The translations under genes and the position numbers were made by a program. This document shows, piece after piece, positions 37,972-50,061 of a stretch of DNA of 64,000 nucleotides. The stretch covers positions 92,022 to 156,021 of the forward strand of contig MNCI01010141.1 of assembly GCA_015680685.1 (NCBI GenBank), written 5' to 3'. This stretch comes from Gnetum montanum (Eukaryota > Streptophyta > Gnetopsida > Gnetales > Gnetaceae). Position 1 is the stretch's first letter. Each line of letters opens with the position of its first letter. The notes beneath the pieces are model-generated. The model did not search any database. It was given only the letters and a program-made list of their open reading frames with translations, and had not been told where the DNA came from.

Positions 37972-38789
37972 TGATGGAGTAGTTACTTTAATTATTAGAG
38001 TAGTTATTCTAATTATTAGAGAGATTACCCCTGGGTCTTTAAATATAGTGCTCAGGTGCACAATTGGGAGCAAGTTTTTAGTAGTCAAGTAGCAAAACTT
38101 TTGTAATCTGTCTATTTGAAAGTTAGAATATTTTCCAAGTGCCTGCAATAGGAGGTCTAAGTGTGAATAGATCTTTATTCAAGCATTGATGTACCTAAGC
38201 ACATCATTGTGTTGGCAATAAAGATGAGCTCTTTGGTTCATCCTTGCAGCACTTGAGATTGGTTTTCTTATGCATTTATTTTATTTTATGCACTTTACAT
38301 TCATGTTATTAGCACAATAATTCATTTTGATCAATTAAGCAAATCGATTAAATTACACAAGCATGACCCCTTTGAGCATATGTGTATCACTTGGTATCTT
38401 AGAAATGATTAGTGTTTGATAGTCCAACAATGTTTGCATGAACTTTAGGATGTGTCTAGGAAGTGGGAACCATTACTTGTGTTACGCTAGATTAGATTTT
38501 AATTTCTTTAGCAATTAATCGCTTTCACTTTTAATCACTCCTACTTTTATTCTTATTCTAGGTCAGTAATTCCATAAAAGCATAAAATAATAAAAATCAT
38601 ATGCCTCAATCACACTTAACCACATAATTGCATTCCACAAGTGGGGCTAGGAAGACAATGAATGAACAACACACATACACCATTTAGCTCTAGTGTACTT
38701 AGTAATTACAATCTGCAGAATTCGACCAGATTACACGTGAATGCTTGTGATTTGTATGGTTGGGCATAGGGGTACTTTCCCACTCATCA
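37972..38789 (+). repeat. 5' LTR of element D (818 bp)
   Basis: It starts TGATGGAGTAG and ends CTCATCA. The first 60 bases carry repeats of CTAATTATTAGAG. A TATA-like TTTAAATATAG is near 38038-38048, and the conserved AATAAAGATGAGCTCTTTG is at about 38218-38236. Confidence 0.93.
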
Positions 38790-38809
38790 TTGGCACCATT
38801 GTCAGGGAC
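38790..38809 (+). promoter_or_regulatory. Primer-binding site of element D
   Basis: TTGGCACCATTGTCAGGGAC directly follows the LTR; same tRNA-Asp-like type as B. Confidence 0.85.
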
Positions 38810-38951
38810 TGTAGTTCTTTGTGCACTATCTAACCTAGTGAAATTTTGTAACATTGTTGTTTGAACCCTGAGAGTCAAATTCTATGAAAACAAAAACTAT
38901 TTCTATTGTCATTAAATTAAATCTCAATTGCACACTGTTTATTAATACAAC

Positions 38952-41900
38952 ATGTCTTCTTCTCACAGGAGCCCATCTTCGCCCAGGGCAGTTCAAGTAC
39001 CTCAATAATACCAGGTGGTATATGCTCATCCTAATGAGTATGTACTAGACTTTACCTTCATCTTACATCAAGATGAACTGATACCATGGTGTGACATGGA
39101 AGGCAACATTGTGTTGCCACCAAACCAATCTATTCCAACAATGCTCCAATTAATGCTGGCATGACACGGGCTTCAACATCTCCATGAAAAATATGAGATG
39201 CAAGATCCCAACTCAAGGGATTATCATCCGACTGAAGCGCAAAGATTAAGGGATCATCAGCTGGAGCATCAACATGAGCTTATGAAGGGCAAGGGGTCAA
39301 ACATCTTTCCTCCTTTGCTTGGCCTAATTGATGAAGGTGACCACTTCTTTAGTGATTCTCCTCTCTTTGATTTTTTTCAAGGAGCCCTTAACTAGAATGT
39401 ACAATCCATAGTTCACAATCTAGGTTCTGGTCAAAATGGATCCAATGACAAAAATGAATCCGAAGAGGCAAGTTAGGAAAAGGAGGATAAAGGAGATCAT
39501 GATCATGATCATGTTCACAAGAATTGAAGGAAGGGTGATAGGCATCAACACAAAGCAAGTTCCCCTTCTTCTTCCCCTTCATCTTCTCCTTCATTGGGTT
39601 TAGATCATGGCCACAAAAGAAATAACTATGATGGAGGTGACCGACAAGACCAAAACAATAGAAGGGACCATCGGAATAGTCATGATTGAAGACATGGGTA
39701 ATCCAGAGAGGCCCATCATCAAGAAAGAAGGGCTAGTAGGGAGCATCATAGGAACCACCATCATGGCCTTGATGAACTTCTACTTACTACTCAGGGCATG
39801 CTGAATATTGCAAAGGCTATGAGGATTCCAACAAGGCATGTGAAGGACAGCAGAATAAAGAGGCTTGATATGAATAATATCCCTCAATTTGAGGGAGGAT
39901 ATGATGCTGATCTAGAAAATCATCTCCACGCTTTCCAAGATGCATGTGCCTTAAAGAATATTGAAAATGAATGGAAAAAGTTGAAATTATTTTTAAGGAC
40001 ACTCATAAAGGAAGTAGAAAGTTGGTATTGATCCTTGGAACTAGAATCAATCAGGCAGTGGAGTACAATGTTGGAATTATTCAATGACAAATATCAAATG
40101 TACTCCCAAGTATCCAATTTAAGAAAATAAATTCAAGGGTGGAAACAAGAAAATCATGAGCCCTTGGATGCTACTATTGGAAGATACTACTCTCTATTGC
40201 ACAAGTGTCCTAGCCATGGATACTCTCAGCTTGATCAACATCGCCATATCGTAGACGGGTTGTGTTCTAAAACTAAGAAAACCCTTGGCATCTATGCCCA
40301 AGGAAGATTGACAGAGTTGAGCGTCCATCAGATTCAAAGATTAATTAAGCAAGTAGCTAAGGAGGAGGGAGAGTTGAGAAAATGTGAAAGTGTAGAAGAA
40401 CATAATAGAGATCCTTCTATTCAAAAGAAATAGATTAGATTTTGTGACAGTGAGGATGAATTTGCCAAAGATGAGGTGGTTAGTTAGAAAACCTTGCCAT
40501 TCCAAAAATTACAATCAGAAATTATAGCTAAGGTTAATCAATTATGGGACTCCATGGATAATAGGTTTCAAGATGTCTTAAAAATTGTTGAAGAGTCCAA
40601 GGAACAAAGTGGTGATCATGAGCGTCAATGGCATAAGGAGGTTGAACGTGCCATATCTAAAGGTAGAGGTAAAGGTAAAATGGTTGTGGATAGTGGTTTG
40701 GATGATGATGGTGGGTGTGATGTTTGCCAGTATGAACATCCTAAGGGATGTTGCCCAGTTTTATCACACTTGTAGGAATCTAGGATGTATGCCTTCCATC
40801 CATGACTTGCACAAAGGCAAACACCCAAAAGATTACCTTATCCACAAGGCAATCCTCAACAGCTCCACCAACCATAGCAATACTATCCAAGTGGAACTCT
40901 TTTGCAACCTTATGAAGTATATCAATAGTGGCAGTAACCACAATCATGGGCATTGCCACCTCTAAGATAATAATACCCTTACTAGTAACTACATCTAGGA
41001 ACCTTCATCTCCAAAGAACTCCTCTAGTCATGTTGCTGCTTACCAGTCTCACCACTACCCTTCTAAAACATATCAATCACCCTATCCAAGGAGGGATACC
41101 ACCTACTACCCTCATGTATCTCCTATCCCTACACCTACTCCTCCACCTCCTCCACAACTACCACCTACTTCGTCCATGCAGGGTGAATTGCATGCATAAT
41201 CCCAATAAAGGAACACTACGAGGGCAGTTAACCTCCAATCGGTAAATCCATCTAGTGAGTCAAAACCATGAATAAAGAAAAGATTCTTTCTCCGACCTTG
41301 TAGTCCACCAAATCCCTCAAATACATTAGTGGTTGCTAACCCTACCCCTCCATCTTCCTCTATTTCCTCTTTATTTGAGTCCCTTCAAACCAAAATCCCT
41401 CTTGAATCCATACTATATTCCTGACACATGTTGTATTTGATTGGATTCAAGTTGGTAACCTACCTAGAAAATTAGTTGATCCCAGGAGTTCCCTAGTTTA
41501 CTTGCAAATTACTGGAAATGAGCCTTGCAAAGCTCTTCTAGATTTTTGTTCTGGTGTTAATCTAATCTCACATGAGATGTACACAATGTGGAACCTTCCT
41601 CCTTTGAAGAAGAGTAACATCTAGCTAGAACTGGTAGACTAGTCCATCACTGTTCCATTAGGACTAGTTGAAGACATCATCACCACCATTTGTGGGTGGT
41701 CATATCCAGCTGATTTCCTAGTAATTAAAGTGGAGAACTACAAGGGGTACTTTCCAATCATTATGGGAAGGGCATGGCTAACACTATTGATGCAAAATGG
41801 GCATTATAGATCTTTCCTTGGAGATATCAAAGGAAAATGAGTTTGAAAAGATCGAGAAGAAGAGATTTCCATGTATTGCGTACAACGATTGAGGATGCCA
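38952..41900 (+). pseudogene. gag-protease of element D, degenerate
   Basis: The start ATG is at 38952 (MSSSHRSPSS...). The N-terminal domain has FTFILHQDELIPWCDMEGN. The core gag runs 39798-40775: LDMNNIPQFEGGYD, DATIGRYYSLLHKCPSHG, KTLGIYAQGRLTEL, then LWDSMDNRFQDVLKIVEESKE. The zinc knuckle CDVCQYEHPKGCC (CX2CX3HX4C, about 40719-40757) is intact. A His/Pro/Tyr-rich spacer follows. The protease at 41480-41800 has the active-site block changed from LLDLGSSVNLIS to LLDFCSGVNLIS and then FPIIMGRAWL. Several stops fall where relatives have Gln or Trp, for example LRK-stop-IQGWKQ near 40128. Confidence 0.8.
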
Positions 41901-42189
41901 TTGTGTGCAGAAGTTATGATTAGTAAAGTAAACATCTGTCTTTGCATGCAAGTAGTGTGCACCAAAAGCTAAGATCTAGAGATGTCTATACGTAGCAGCC
42001 ACAAAACAAGAAGGCACCTAGTGGCTAACAACTGATGCTAGCAATAGTACATTATGCATGGAACCTACTAAGAGCCTAACGTATGAATATGTTGCAAGTA
42101 TGGATGAACTCAAGCAAGTTCATCACCAGTTCTCCAAAGGAGAAAATGATGATGTCAATTGGGGTGTGCTAGAAATTCTGGAAAGGTCC
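41901..42189 (+). other. Linker after protease in element D, then deletion joint
   Basis: It reads VAATKQEGTXWLTTD and LTYEYVASMDELKQVHHQF, matching the linker of E (48690-48850) that leads to RT there. In D the frame instead meets integrase sequence at about 42190 (AKAAAVIDCTSTTATQFVQQ), so the RT and RNase H are absent. Confidence 0.6.
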
Positions 42190-42960
42190 AAGTAGGCAAA
42201 AGCAGCAGCTGTCATTGATTGTACATCCACCACTGCTACTCAGTTTGTACAACAAAACATCATAAACAAGTTTGGTGTACCTTGTGTGTTAATTTCTGAT
42301 AATGGAACTCATTTTATAGGTGCCACTCTTTGAAAACTGATGTAGCACTTGGGGGATAAACATAAACTCACAACACCATATCACCTCCAAGCCAATGATC
42401 AAGTTGAAGTCACTAATCGAGAGATTACAAAAATATTAACGCGTACCATTACCAAATACCAAAGGAACTGGAGCACTAAATTAAATGATGCCCTTTGGAC
42501 CTATTTCTCCACATGGAAGCTTCCCATAGGTTATTCTCCCTATGAGCTTGTGTATAGAAAACTACTAACATTTCCCATCCAATCTGAGCTCTGTACACTC
42601 TCTACAGTCTGTGACGTTGACCTTGATCTAAGTCTAGTGGAGAAAGAACGATTAATGAGTGTCAAATTGCTAGAAAAAAATTGATTAATGGCCTTGTCAT
42701 CCAACAAGATGCATAAGGCATTCAACAAGAAATGCCATGACCTCAAAATAAGAAAACTCAAGTCTCAACTAGGTGACAAGGTTCTCTATTGGAATCCTAC
42801 ACATGTACCCCAACAAACCAAATTTTAAACATTGTGGAAAGGACCTTACATCATAGATAAGACTTTTTCATCTAGGGCCATGATCATCTACAAACCTGAT
42901 AGCCCAAATAAGAAACAACTAGTCAACATCTAACAAGTAAAACTTTTCCATGAGCCCAAG
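42190..42960 (+). pseudogene. Integrase C-terminal half of element D
   Basis: Readable blocks are NKFGVPCVLISDNGTHF (second catalytic Asp present), YHLQANDQVEVTNREITKIL (the catalytic Glu position is in this helix), NWSTKLNDALWTYFSTWK and YSPYELVYRK, then LGDKVLYWNPTHVP near the C-terminal domain. The N-terminal zinc region and the first Asp were lost with the upstream deletion. Stops interrupt at about 42330-42340 and 42681. Confidence 0.8.
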
Positions 42961-44709
42961 ACAACCAACACAACAAACACCTCGTCAGATGGACAACCAC
43001 ACTCAATTTTTTGGATCTCTCCCTTACAACTTAGTCATGGGAAGATGGCAATCCATACTAACACTTTATGTGGCCCCTTATATTTTAATTTTTTTATGTT
43101 TTACACATTTTTTGTTTTACAACTTTTTTTTTTCATCTTCTTTGTTTTACATATTTGTATTTTTAAGGTTATTGATCTTTTCTTAGTTTTTGTTTTACAC
43201 CATCATTAATATATTTCAATATCTATTGTCTACTCTCTTTTATGGTTATATTTGCTTATGTTTGGTGTGTTTCTCTACATTTTTTGCTAATAAGGTGGTA
43301 GGTACAATAGTAATACATTACTCGATGGTGGTCTGTTTCATTTATAATTTGATTGTTGATGTCTAGTTTCTAACTTTGATGGTCATTACTAATGACTAAG
43401 ACATGGTTTATTTTCATATAATAGGTAGTGAGTCCACATCATCCACCCATCCACTTACTCTATGGTTTTCCTTGTTTTGGAAGTATGTAGTTTCTTTTTC
43501 ATTAATGCAACTTTAATAAATTGGTGACTTGGGTAGCTTCCAGAATTGGGAAGGCATCAAAGGTTTGGATAGGGTGTGACTTCAAAGGGATGCAATATTC
43601 TTTGTGCTTTTCTATTTTTCTATGTGTAGGAGTGTTCTCATAAGCTTTTCACTATTCCACATTATTTCATAATAGGAAGTCCAATAAGTCCTTGCATGGT
43701 GTGGTCCTCATCCCAAAAAAAAAAAAGGATTCAAAGCACACTCCTTGGACAAAATAAATGCAACAATCGCATGGGTCTTTGCATAGTGTGTTTCCCATTC
43801 AAAAAAAAACATGGGAATTCAAAGCACACCCCTTAGACCAAATAAAAGGGCTATAAGCACTGGTTATGAGACTTGTCTTATCTCCTCTAACTAAGGCCCT
43901 TTCTCATTTGATATCTTCTCTCCCATTTGGAATAGTGGTTGTTTTGTGGAAGCNGATATCTTCTCTCCCATTTGGAATAGTGGTTGTTTTGTGGAAGCAT
44001 TCTTGTATTTTAGGGGATGGAGTAGCCTTAGAATGTCGATGCGAAGTCATTAAAAGTGGTTGGCTTTGATTTGGACTAAGGAAAGATCATACCAAGTCAA
44101 TTAATCACAAACTTTACAAGAGGCTGTATGTGACCATAATTACGAACTCCATTCCACTTTCTCTGTCACCCATCTATGCTTTCCATATCTCACCTAACTA
44201 TTGGTTTCATGTTTTGATTTGGTATTCTGGTTTGATGTGTTGGGTTTCCCAGTCAGTTACTTTCAAGCTTTTGCACTTAACTTTCTGTAATTATTAATCA
44301 TCCATGGAGCCCACAGACTCGTTGATTTGAAGTTATACAAGGGCATAAAAGGCCTGTGCCTACTTTGGGGAGAACCCAATTGCATATCTTTTGGTTTGAG
44401 TTAAGTTTTTTACCCTTAGACATTGTTACAATCAAATTCTTTTTATTCATCCCATCCATGTCATCCAAATTGTATGCACCTTCACAACTATTTGTAATGA
44501 ATTCCTTTTTATTGTTGTGAATACCCTCTTTCCACTACTTGTGTCAAGATTTTTTTGAATTGTATGGATCACTTCTCTTATTTAACCCATTCATCAGTCT
44601 TTCCACTAACAATATCAAGCAATCAATCTATCACAATCATAACTTGGCTAGATAAAATCACTGATGAGACAAGGTATTCAACCATTATTTATGTAATATA
44701 TATACTAAT
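42961..44709 (+). other. Element D: post-pol noncoding region, left part
   Basis: T-rich sequence. It includes GTAGTGAGTCCACATCATCC (43425-43444), shared with element A on the other strand. An artefactual 44-bp duplication surrounds the N at 43954. The part at 44335-44400 matches B and C. It ends at the CTAAT target of element E. Confidence 0.6.
43910..43998 (+). repeat. Perfect 44-bp direct repeat around a single N (assembly joint)
   Basis: 43910-43953 and 43955-43998 are identical, separated only by the N at 43954. This is what unmerged overlapping contig ends look like. The open frame spanning it (43866-44069) is not a gene. Confidence 0.9.
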
Positions 44710-45508
44710 TGATGAGAGCAGTTACTCTAGTGGTTTATTCTAATTATTAGAGTTGTTGCTCCCAAGCCTATAAATATAGTGCCCAGGTGCACAATTGAGG
44801 GGAAGTCTTTTAGCAATCAAGTAATGAAACTCTTGTAGTCTATTTGAAAGTTAGAGTATTTTCCAAGTGCCCGTAGTAGGAGGTCCAAGTATGGATGGAT
44901 CTTTATTCGAGCATTGTGTACCTGAGCACACCTTGTGTACAGCAATAAAGATGAGCTCTTTGATTCATCCTAGCAGCACTTGGGATTTTTTTTCTTATGC
45001 ATTTATTTTATTTTATTATGCATTTATTTTATGCACTTTAAATTTATGTTACTAACATAGCAATTCATTTTGATCAATTAAGAAAATTACTAAATTACAC
45101 AAGCATAACCACTTTGAGCATGCATGTAATGCTTGGTAACCCAATAACGATTAGCATTTGGTAATCCTAGCAGTGTTGCATTGGTTTAGGATGTGCACGA
45201 CAAGTGGGAACATTAGGATTAGTTAGAACTTAGTTAATGAGTAGTTAAGTTAAATTAGTCACTTAGTTACCTCTCTCCTTCCCTAGTAGCGTAGGACATA
45301 AAAACATAAAAGATATAAAAATCATATGCCTCAAGCTTACTTAACCATACAATCGTGACATACAGGTAAGCTTGGGAAGACAACGATCAACCAACCCGTC
45401 CTTGTTCCTCAATGATGCATAAGCACTTAGTCCTTGGAATTCGAGTGGATCATGCATGAAATGCTCGTATTCATATGGTTGAGTGTAGGGGTACCTCGTT
45501 GCTCATCA
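44710..45508 (+). repeat. 5' LTR of element E (799 bp)
   Basis: It starts TGATGAGAGCAG and ends TCATCA. TATA (CCTATAAATATAG) is near 44768-44780, and AATAAAGATGAGCTCTTTG at about 44943-44961. It is close to the LTR of D but ends GGGGTACCTCGTTGCTCATCA-like, as in the fragment at 1-191. Confidence 0.92.
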
Positions 45509-45528
45509 TTGGCGTCGTTGCTAGGGAC
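45509..45528 (+). promoter_or_regulatory. Primer-binding site of element E
   Basis: TTGGCGTCGTTGCTAGGGAC is the least decayed PBS in the window and the closest to the TTGGCGCCGTTGCCGGGGA-type site. Confidence 0.85.
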
Positions 45529-45644
45529 TTAGTTATTTGTGTGCTAATTAGAACTTAGGAAATAATTCACATTGTTGGAACAAACCCTTAGGGTTGATTG
45601 AGAAATTAATAAACAAGAATACATTGCACACTAAACAGACAAGT

Positions 45645-47995
45645 ATGTCTCCTTCTTCATACAAAAGTGCCTCACCACCTAGGTCTGAAATAGGAATAAT
45701 TAGCGACGGAATACACATGATGTTGATTCACTAGTCCCTCAACAAGTTTGAGTGATATATATTCATCCTGATGGGTATATAACAAACTTCACCTTTATCC
45801 TCCATCAAGATGAACAACTATGTTGGTGAGACTTAGAAGATAACATAGTGTTACCTCCTGATCATTCAGTCCCAAGCATGCTTCTTCATGCTCTCATACG
45901 AATTGGCATGCTGCACTTACATGCAGAATACATTGTGCAAGACCATGACTTGAGAGAATACCATCCCACAGAGGCACAATGACAAAGGAACTTGCAATAG
46001 AAGAGACATCATAAGTCTTTAAAGGATAAGTGGTCCCAGGATGCCCTACATGTCTTAAGAAAAAATGAGGGTGGTGAACCTACCTCAGGTAGTTTCCCAC
46101 ATAATGATATTCCTCCCCTTGACTTTGGCTAAGGGGTTGTGTATCAGAATCTTCATTCCACTATTCATAACCCAGGTTCTGATACCCATGGGCACAAAGG
46201 ATCCAAAAAAAGGGACACGAACTCATGATAAATGTGGACATTCTAATTGCAATCATGATCAAGGCTGAGACCGCAAAAGAGAAAGTAGGAAACACCGTCA
46301 TGGTGATGGTTCTCCTTCTTCTTCACCTTCATCATCTCCTTCACCCTCTCCTTCAATATCTGGACATAGTCATAGAGAAAAAGACCATGGGGATAAAGGT
46401 AGGCAAAGTGGAAGTCATAGACGAAACAACTAGAAAAAGGGATGAGGGCACTTTAGAGAGTCATAACATAGAAGAAGGGAGAGTAGGGAAAAACGTAGGC
46501 ATCATAGACGCCATGGATGAGACGATCACAATGAACCCCTCCTTGCTACTTGAAGTATGTTGGACATAACTAAGGCTGTTAGAATTCCAACAAGGCATTA
46601 GAAAGATAGTAGGATCAAGAGATTAGATATGAACAACATCCTACGATTTGAAGGGGGATACAATGCTGAGCCTTAGAATCACTTACAAGAATTCCATGAT
46701 GCGTGTGCCTTACAAAATATAGAGAACGAATGGCAAAAACTTAAGTTGTTTCCATAGCTAGTTAAAAAGGAAAAAAGCTGGTACCAGTCTTTAGAAACAG
46801 ATTCCGTTCGTAGGTGGAGTGCTATGTTAGAACTATTTAATGACAAGTACCAAATGTACTCCCAAGTGTCTAACTTGCGAAAGCAAATTCAAGGTTGAAA
46901 ACAAGGAGGACATGAACACTTGGATGCTACCATGCACTATTACACCATTGTCCTAGCCATGGTTATTCACAAAGGGATCAACTACACAATCTCATGGATG
47001 AGCTTAGGCATGAAACGAGAAGAACCCTTGGGACTTATGCCCAAAGAAGACTATCCAAGCTTAGGTCCCATCAAATTCAAAGACTATTGGAGCAAGTTGT
47101 TAAGAAAGAAGGTGAGCTATGGAAGAGAGAAAGTGTGGAATAGTATAACCAAGATCCTTTTCTTTGGAAAAGGGGAGTAAGATTTTGTGAGGATGAAGAA
47201 GAGTCACCACTTGAAGAGATGGTGAATACGAAAACTTTGCCTATCCAAAAGATGACATCAAAAGTTTCAGCAAACGTAGATCAAATGTGGGATTCCCTAG
47301 ACAATAGATTTCAAACTATTCTTAAAATAGTAGAGGAGTCTAGAGAGCAAGGTAGTGAGAAAAGAAAAAAGAAAGAGGCTAAACATGCACGTACCAAGGG
47401 TAAGGGCAAAGTTGCCATCATTAAAGAGGTGGATTTGGAAACAGACAATGATAGTGGATGTGAGATATGTCAATATAACAATCCTAAGGAATGTTGCCCT
47501 GTAATCTCACATTTGCAGAAGTCTGGGGTGTATGCACTCAACCCACAATTAAACAAAAGGCAAACACCGTGAAGGTTACCTTATGCTCAAGGTAACCCAA
47601 GGCAGTTCCACCAACCCTTAACATATTATCCTAGTGAAACTTCACCACAACTAATTAAGCAATATCAATAGTGGAAGCACTCACAATCATGGGGAATGCC
47701 ACCACCAAGGCAACAATATCCTTACTGGAAACCTAACCTATATGGATATTACATGCAGCAGCCAATATCCCCACATGACTTTATTGGTCATGTCACTCCT
47801 CAACCTCACTACCAAGCCCATGAGTATTATGGGACTCCCTCTTCTAGAGGCGATATTCCACAAGCATATCATCTTTTTTATCTAGCTGCATCTCTTCCAC
47901 CAATAGCTCCACTACCACTTGCTCCCGTGATGCAAGGTGAAATCCCTACCCAGCCGCAGCAATGTAATGCCATAAGGGCTGTTAACTCTTAACCT
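45645..47995 (+). pseudogene. gag of element E, degenerate
   Basis: The start ATG is at 45645 (MSPSSSYKSAS...), with frame changes and stops downstream. The core reads MNNILRFEGGYNAEP (about 46630-46680) and FNDKYQMYSQVSNLRKQIQG (46838-46897). The C-terminal half is open at 47219-47572: VNTKTLPIQKM, QMWDSLDNRFQTILKIVEESRE and the knuckle CEICQYNNPKECC, in which the zinc-binding His is Asn. The Pro/Gln/Tyr-rich tail at 47696-47992 is also open. Confidence 0.8.
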
Positions 47996-48179
47996 ACTAT
48001 TGGTTCCAAGAACCACATGAAGAAAAGACCTTTCTTTAGAACTAACAATCCAACCAAGCCCTTGCAATCACAAGAGGTTGATTCCTTAGATGCCTTAGTA
48101 TCAATTAAACATTTGAAGCCCCCTTCAACCCAATCACCACACTCAACACATACGATCATGCTAACACATGTCGTCACTA

Positions 48180-48650
48180 ATTAGATCAAAGCTGGCCACC
48201 TTCCTAGGAAATTCTCTGATCCTGGAAATCCTTTGATATACTTACAAATCATTGAAAATGCATTGTGCAAGGCTCTTTTGGATTTAGGTTCTAGTGTCAA
48301 CTTGATTTCTCAAGAAATGTACAAGGCCTGGATCCTGCCTCCATTGAAACAAAGCAACATTTGTCTAGAGCTGGCCGACCAGTCCATCACTATCCCATTG
48401 GGACTACTGGGAGACATTATTACCATTATGTATGGGTGGTCATACCTAGCTAACTTCCTAGTGATTCAGGTAAACAATAGTAAGGGGGACTTCCCAATCA
48501 TAATGGGAAGAGCATGGATAAGCACAATCGACGCATGCCTAGGAATCCATGATCTTTCCCTAGAAATATCAAAGGAAAATACATTTGGAAAGATCGAGAA
48601 GAAGAAAGTCCCATGCATCACATATAGTATGCAAAGTTAGCATTACCTGC
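48180..48650 (+). pseudogene. Aspartic protease of element E, best preserved in the window
   Basis: The open stretch 48233-48640 (135 codons) contains ALLDLGSSVNLISQEMYKAW, with the catalytic Asp in LLDLGSS, ELADQSITIPLGLLGDIITI and GDFPIIMGRAWISTIDACLG. It is the retropepsin domain that cuts the Gag-Pol polyprotein. The domain itself has no visible break, but flanking frames are broken, so it is scored as part of a dead element. Confidence 0.8.
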
Positions 48651-48689
48651 ATGCAATTAGTGTGCACAAGTGATTAACATACAAAGATG

Positions 48690-49968
48690 CATGTATGCAG
48701 TAGCCACATGATAGGAAGACACCCAGTGATTGATAGCTGATCAAGAAAGTAGTTCATTCATATGCATGGAACCAGCTGAGGGTTTAACTTATGCTTATAT
48801 TGATAGCATAGATGTATTAGAGCAAGTCCACCACCAACTTCTAAGTCTTAACCTTGAAAATATCAACTGGGAAAGCTGGAAATCCCTGAGAAATTTAAGT
48901 AGGAGCCTCTTGAGCTAAAACCATTTTCCACCGGTATGGAATACATGTTCCTTAAAAATGGAAAACCAGTAATTATTAACACTAAGCTTGTTCCTCAATA
49001 GAAAGAAGAATTGTTGAAGGTAATAAATAGATGGTCTAAAGTCTTTGCTTGTTCATATCCCAAATTAACTGGAATAGATCCTAGGATATGCTAACATAGA
49101 ATTTACACCGACCCCTCCATGAAGCCTCGAAGACAACCAAAGAGGCATTTGAACCCAAAGCTAAAGCAAGTAGTCAAGGAAGAAATCGAATAGCTTCTCA
49201 AGGATGGGTTCATATACCCCATTGCTGATAGCAAATGGGTTAGCCCCTTAGTTATTGTGCCTAAAAAAGAAGGAAAATGGAGGGTCTGCATAGATTTCAG
49301 GCTACTGAATATGGCAACATTCAAAGATCACTTTCCATTGCCATTTGTTGACCAAGTCTTAGACACCATCGCAAGGCATCACTACTATAGTTTTCTGGAT
49401 GGATATAGCGGATATAACCAAATACAAATAGCTCCAGAAGACCAAGCCAAGACTATGTTCACTAGTCCTTGGGGAACATTTGCATACAAACAAATGTCTT
49501 TTGGCTTATGCAATTCCCCTACAACACTTCAGTGACTAGTTCTAAGCACATTCCAATAGCAGATAGGGAATGGCATGGAGGTCTTTATGGATGACTTCTC
49601 CACTTATGGAGAAAACTTTGATCAAGCCTTGGACCAATTGGAGAAAGTGTTAAAAAGATGTGTAGAAACCAATTTGAGGCTCAACTAGCAAAAAAGCCAT
49701 TTGATGGTCCAAGAAGGCATAGTACTAGGGCATAAAATCTCACACATGGGGATAGAGGTAGACCCTAAGAAAATCAAAATTATCCAAGGAATTACCTATC
49801 AACTAGAAACTGTCAAAGATATTGTCATTTCTTGGACATACTGGCTACTATAAGAGATTTATAGAGAACTTTTCAAAGGTTGCCAAACCATTGGTGGAAT
49901 TAACGAAAAAGGATGTACCTTTCAAATGTACCAAGGAATGCTACCTAGCTTTCCAAACTTTAAAGCAG
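48690..49968 (+). pseudogene. Reverse transcriptase of element E
   Basis: After a linker (ICMEPAEGLTYAYIDSIDVL), RT runs from about 48940. Blocks in order: VSPLVIVPKKEGKWRVCIDF, HFPLPFVDQVLDTIARH, YSFLDGYSGYNQIQIAPED (first catalytic Asp), FGLCNSPTTLQ, VFMDDFSTYG (catalytic FMDD; YxDD in many relatives), GIVLGHKISHMGIEVDPKKI and GHTGYYKRFIENFSKVAKPL. FMDDFS is characteristic of Athila-side elements (family knowledge). Stops occur at about 49191, 49532, 49550 and 49687. The sequence ends at the deletion joint near 49968. Confidence 0.85.
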
Positions 49969-50056
49969 AAGCATTTAGTCCTTAGAATTCGACCGAATCA
50001 TGTGTGAAACGCTCGTATTTATATGGTTTAGTGTAGGGGTACCTCGCCGCTCATCA
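49969..50056 (+). repeat. Last 88 bp of the 3' LTR of element E
   Basis: From AAGCATTTAGTCC to CTCATCA it is collinear with the end of the 5' LTR (45421-45508). It is fused directly to RT; a short AAGCA is shared at the joint. The TSD CTAAT follows. Confidence 0.9.
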
Positions 50057-50061
50057 CTAAT

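Larger units (their letters stand above)
44710..50056 (+). mobile_element. Element E: Athila-like element nested in D, right part deleted
   Basis: The 5' LTR is at 44710-45508. The inside carries PBS, gag, protease and RT. At about 49969 it jumps from RT straight into the last 88 bp of the 3' LTR, ending TCATCA at 50056. The TSD CTAAT is perfect (44705-44709 and 50057-50061), so the outer ends are original and the loss was internal. RNase H, integrase, noncoding tail, PPT and most of the 3' LTR are gone. Confidence 0.93.

Noticed and set aside
43866-44069. 67-codon plus-strand open frame
   Set aside because: It spans the N at 43954 and the artefactual 44-bp duplication, so the frame is not real.
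44710-45508. LTR considered first as the 3' LTR of element D
   Set aside because: It has no polypurine tract before it and is followed by a PBS and gag. Its TSD partner is at 50057, and D's true 3' LTR is at 50437 with a PPT and the CTAGT partner.
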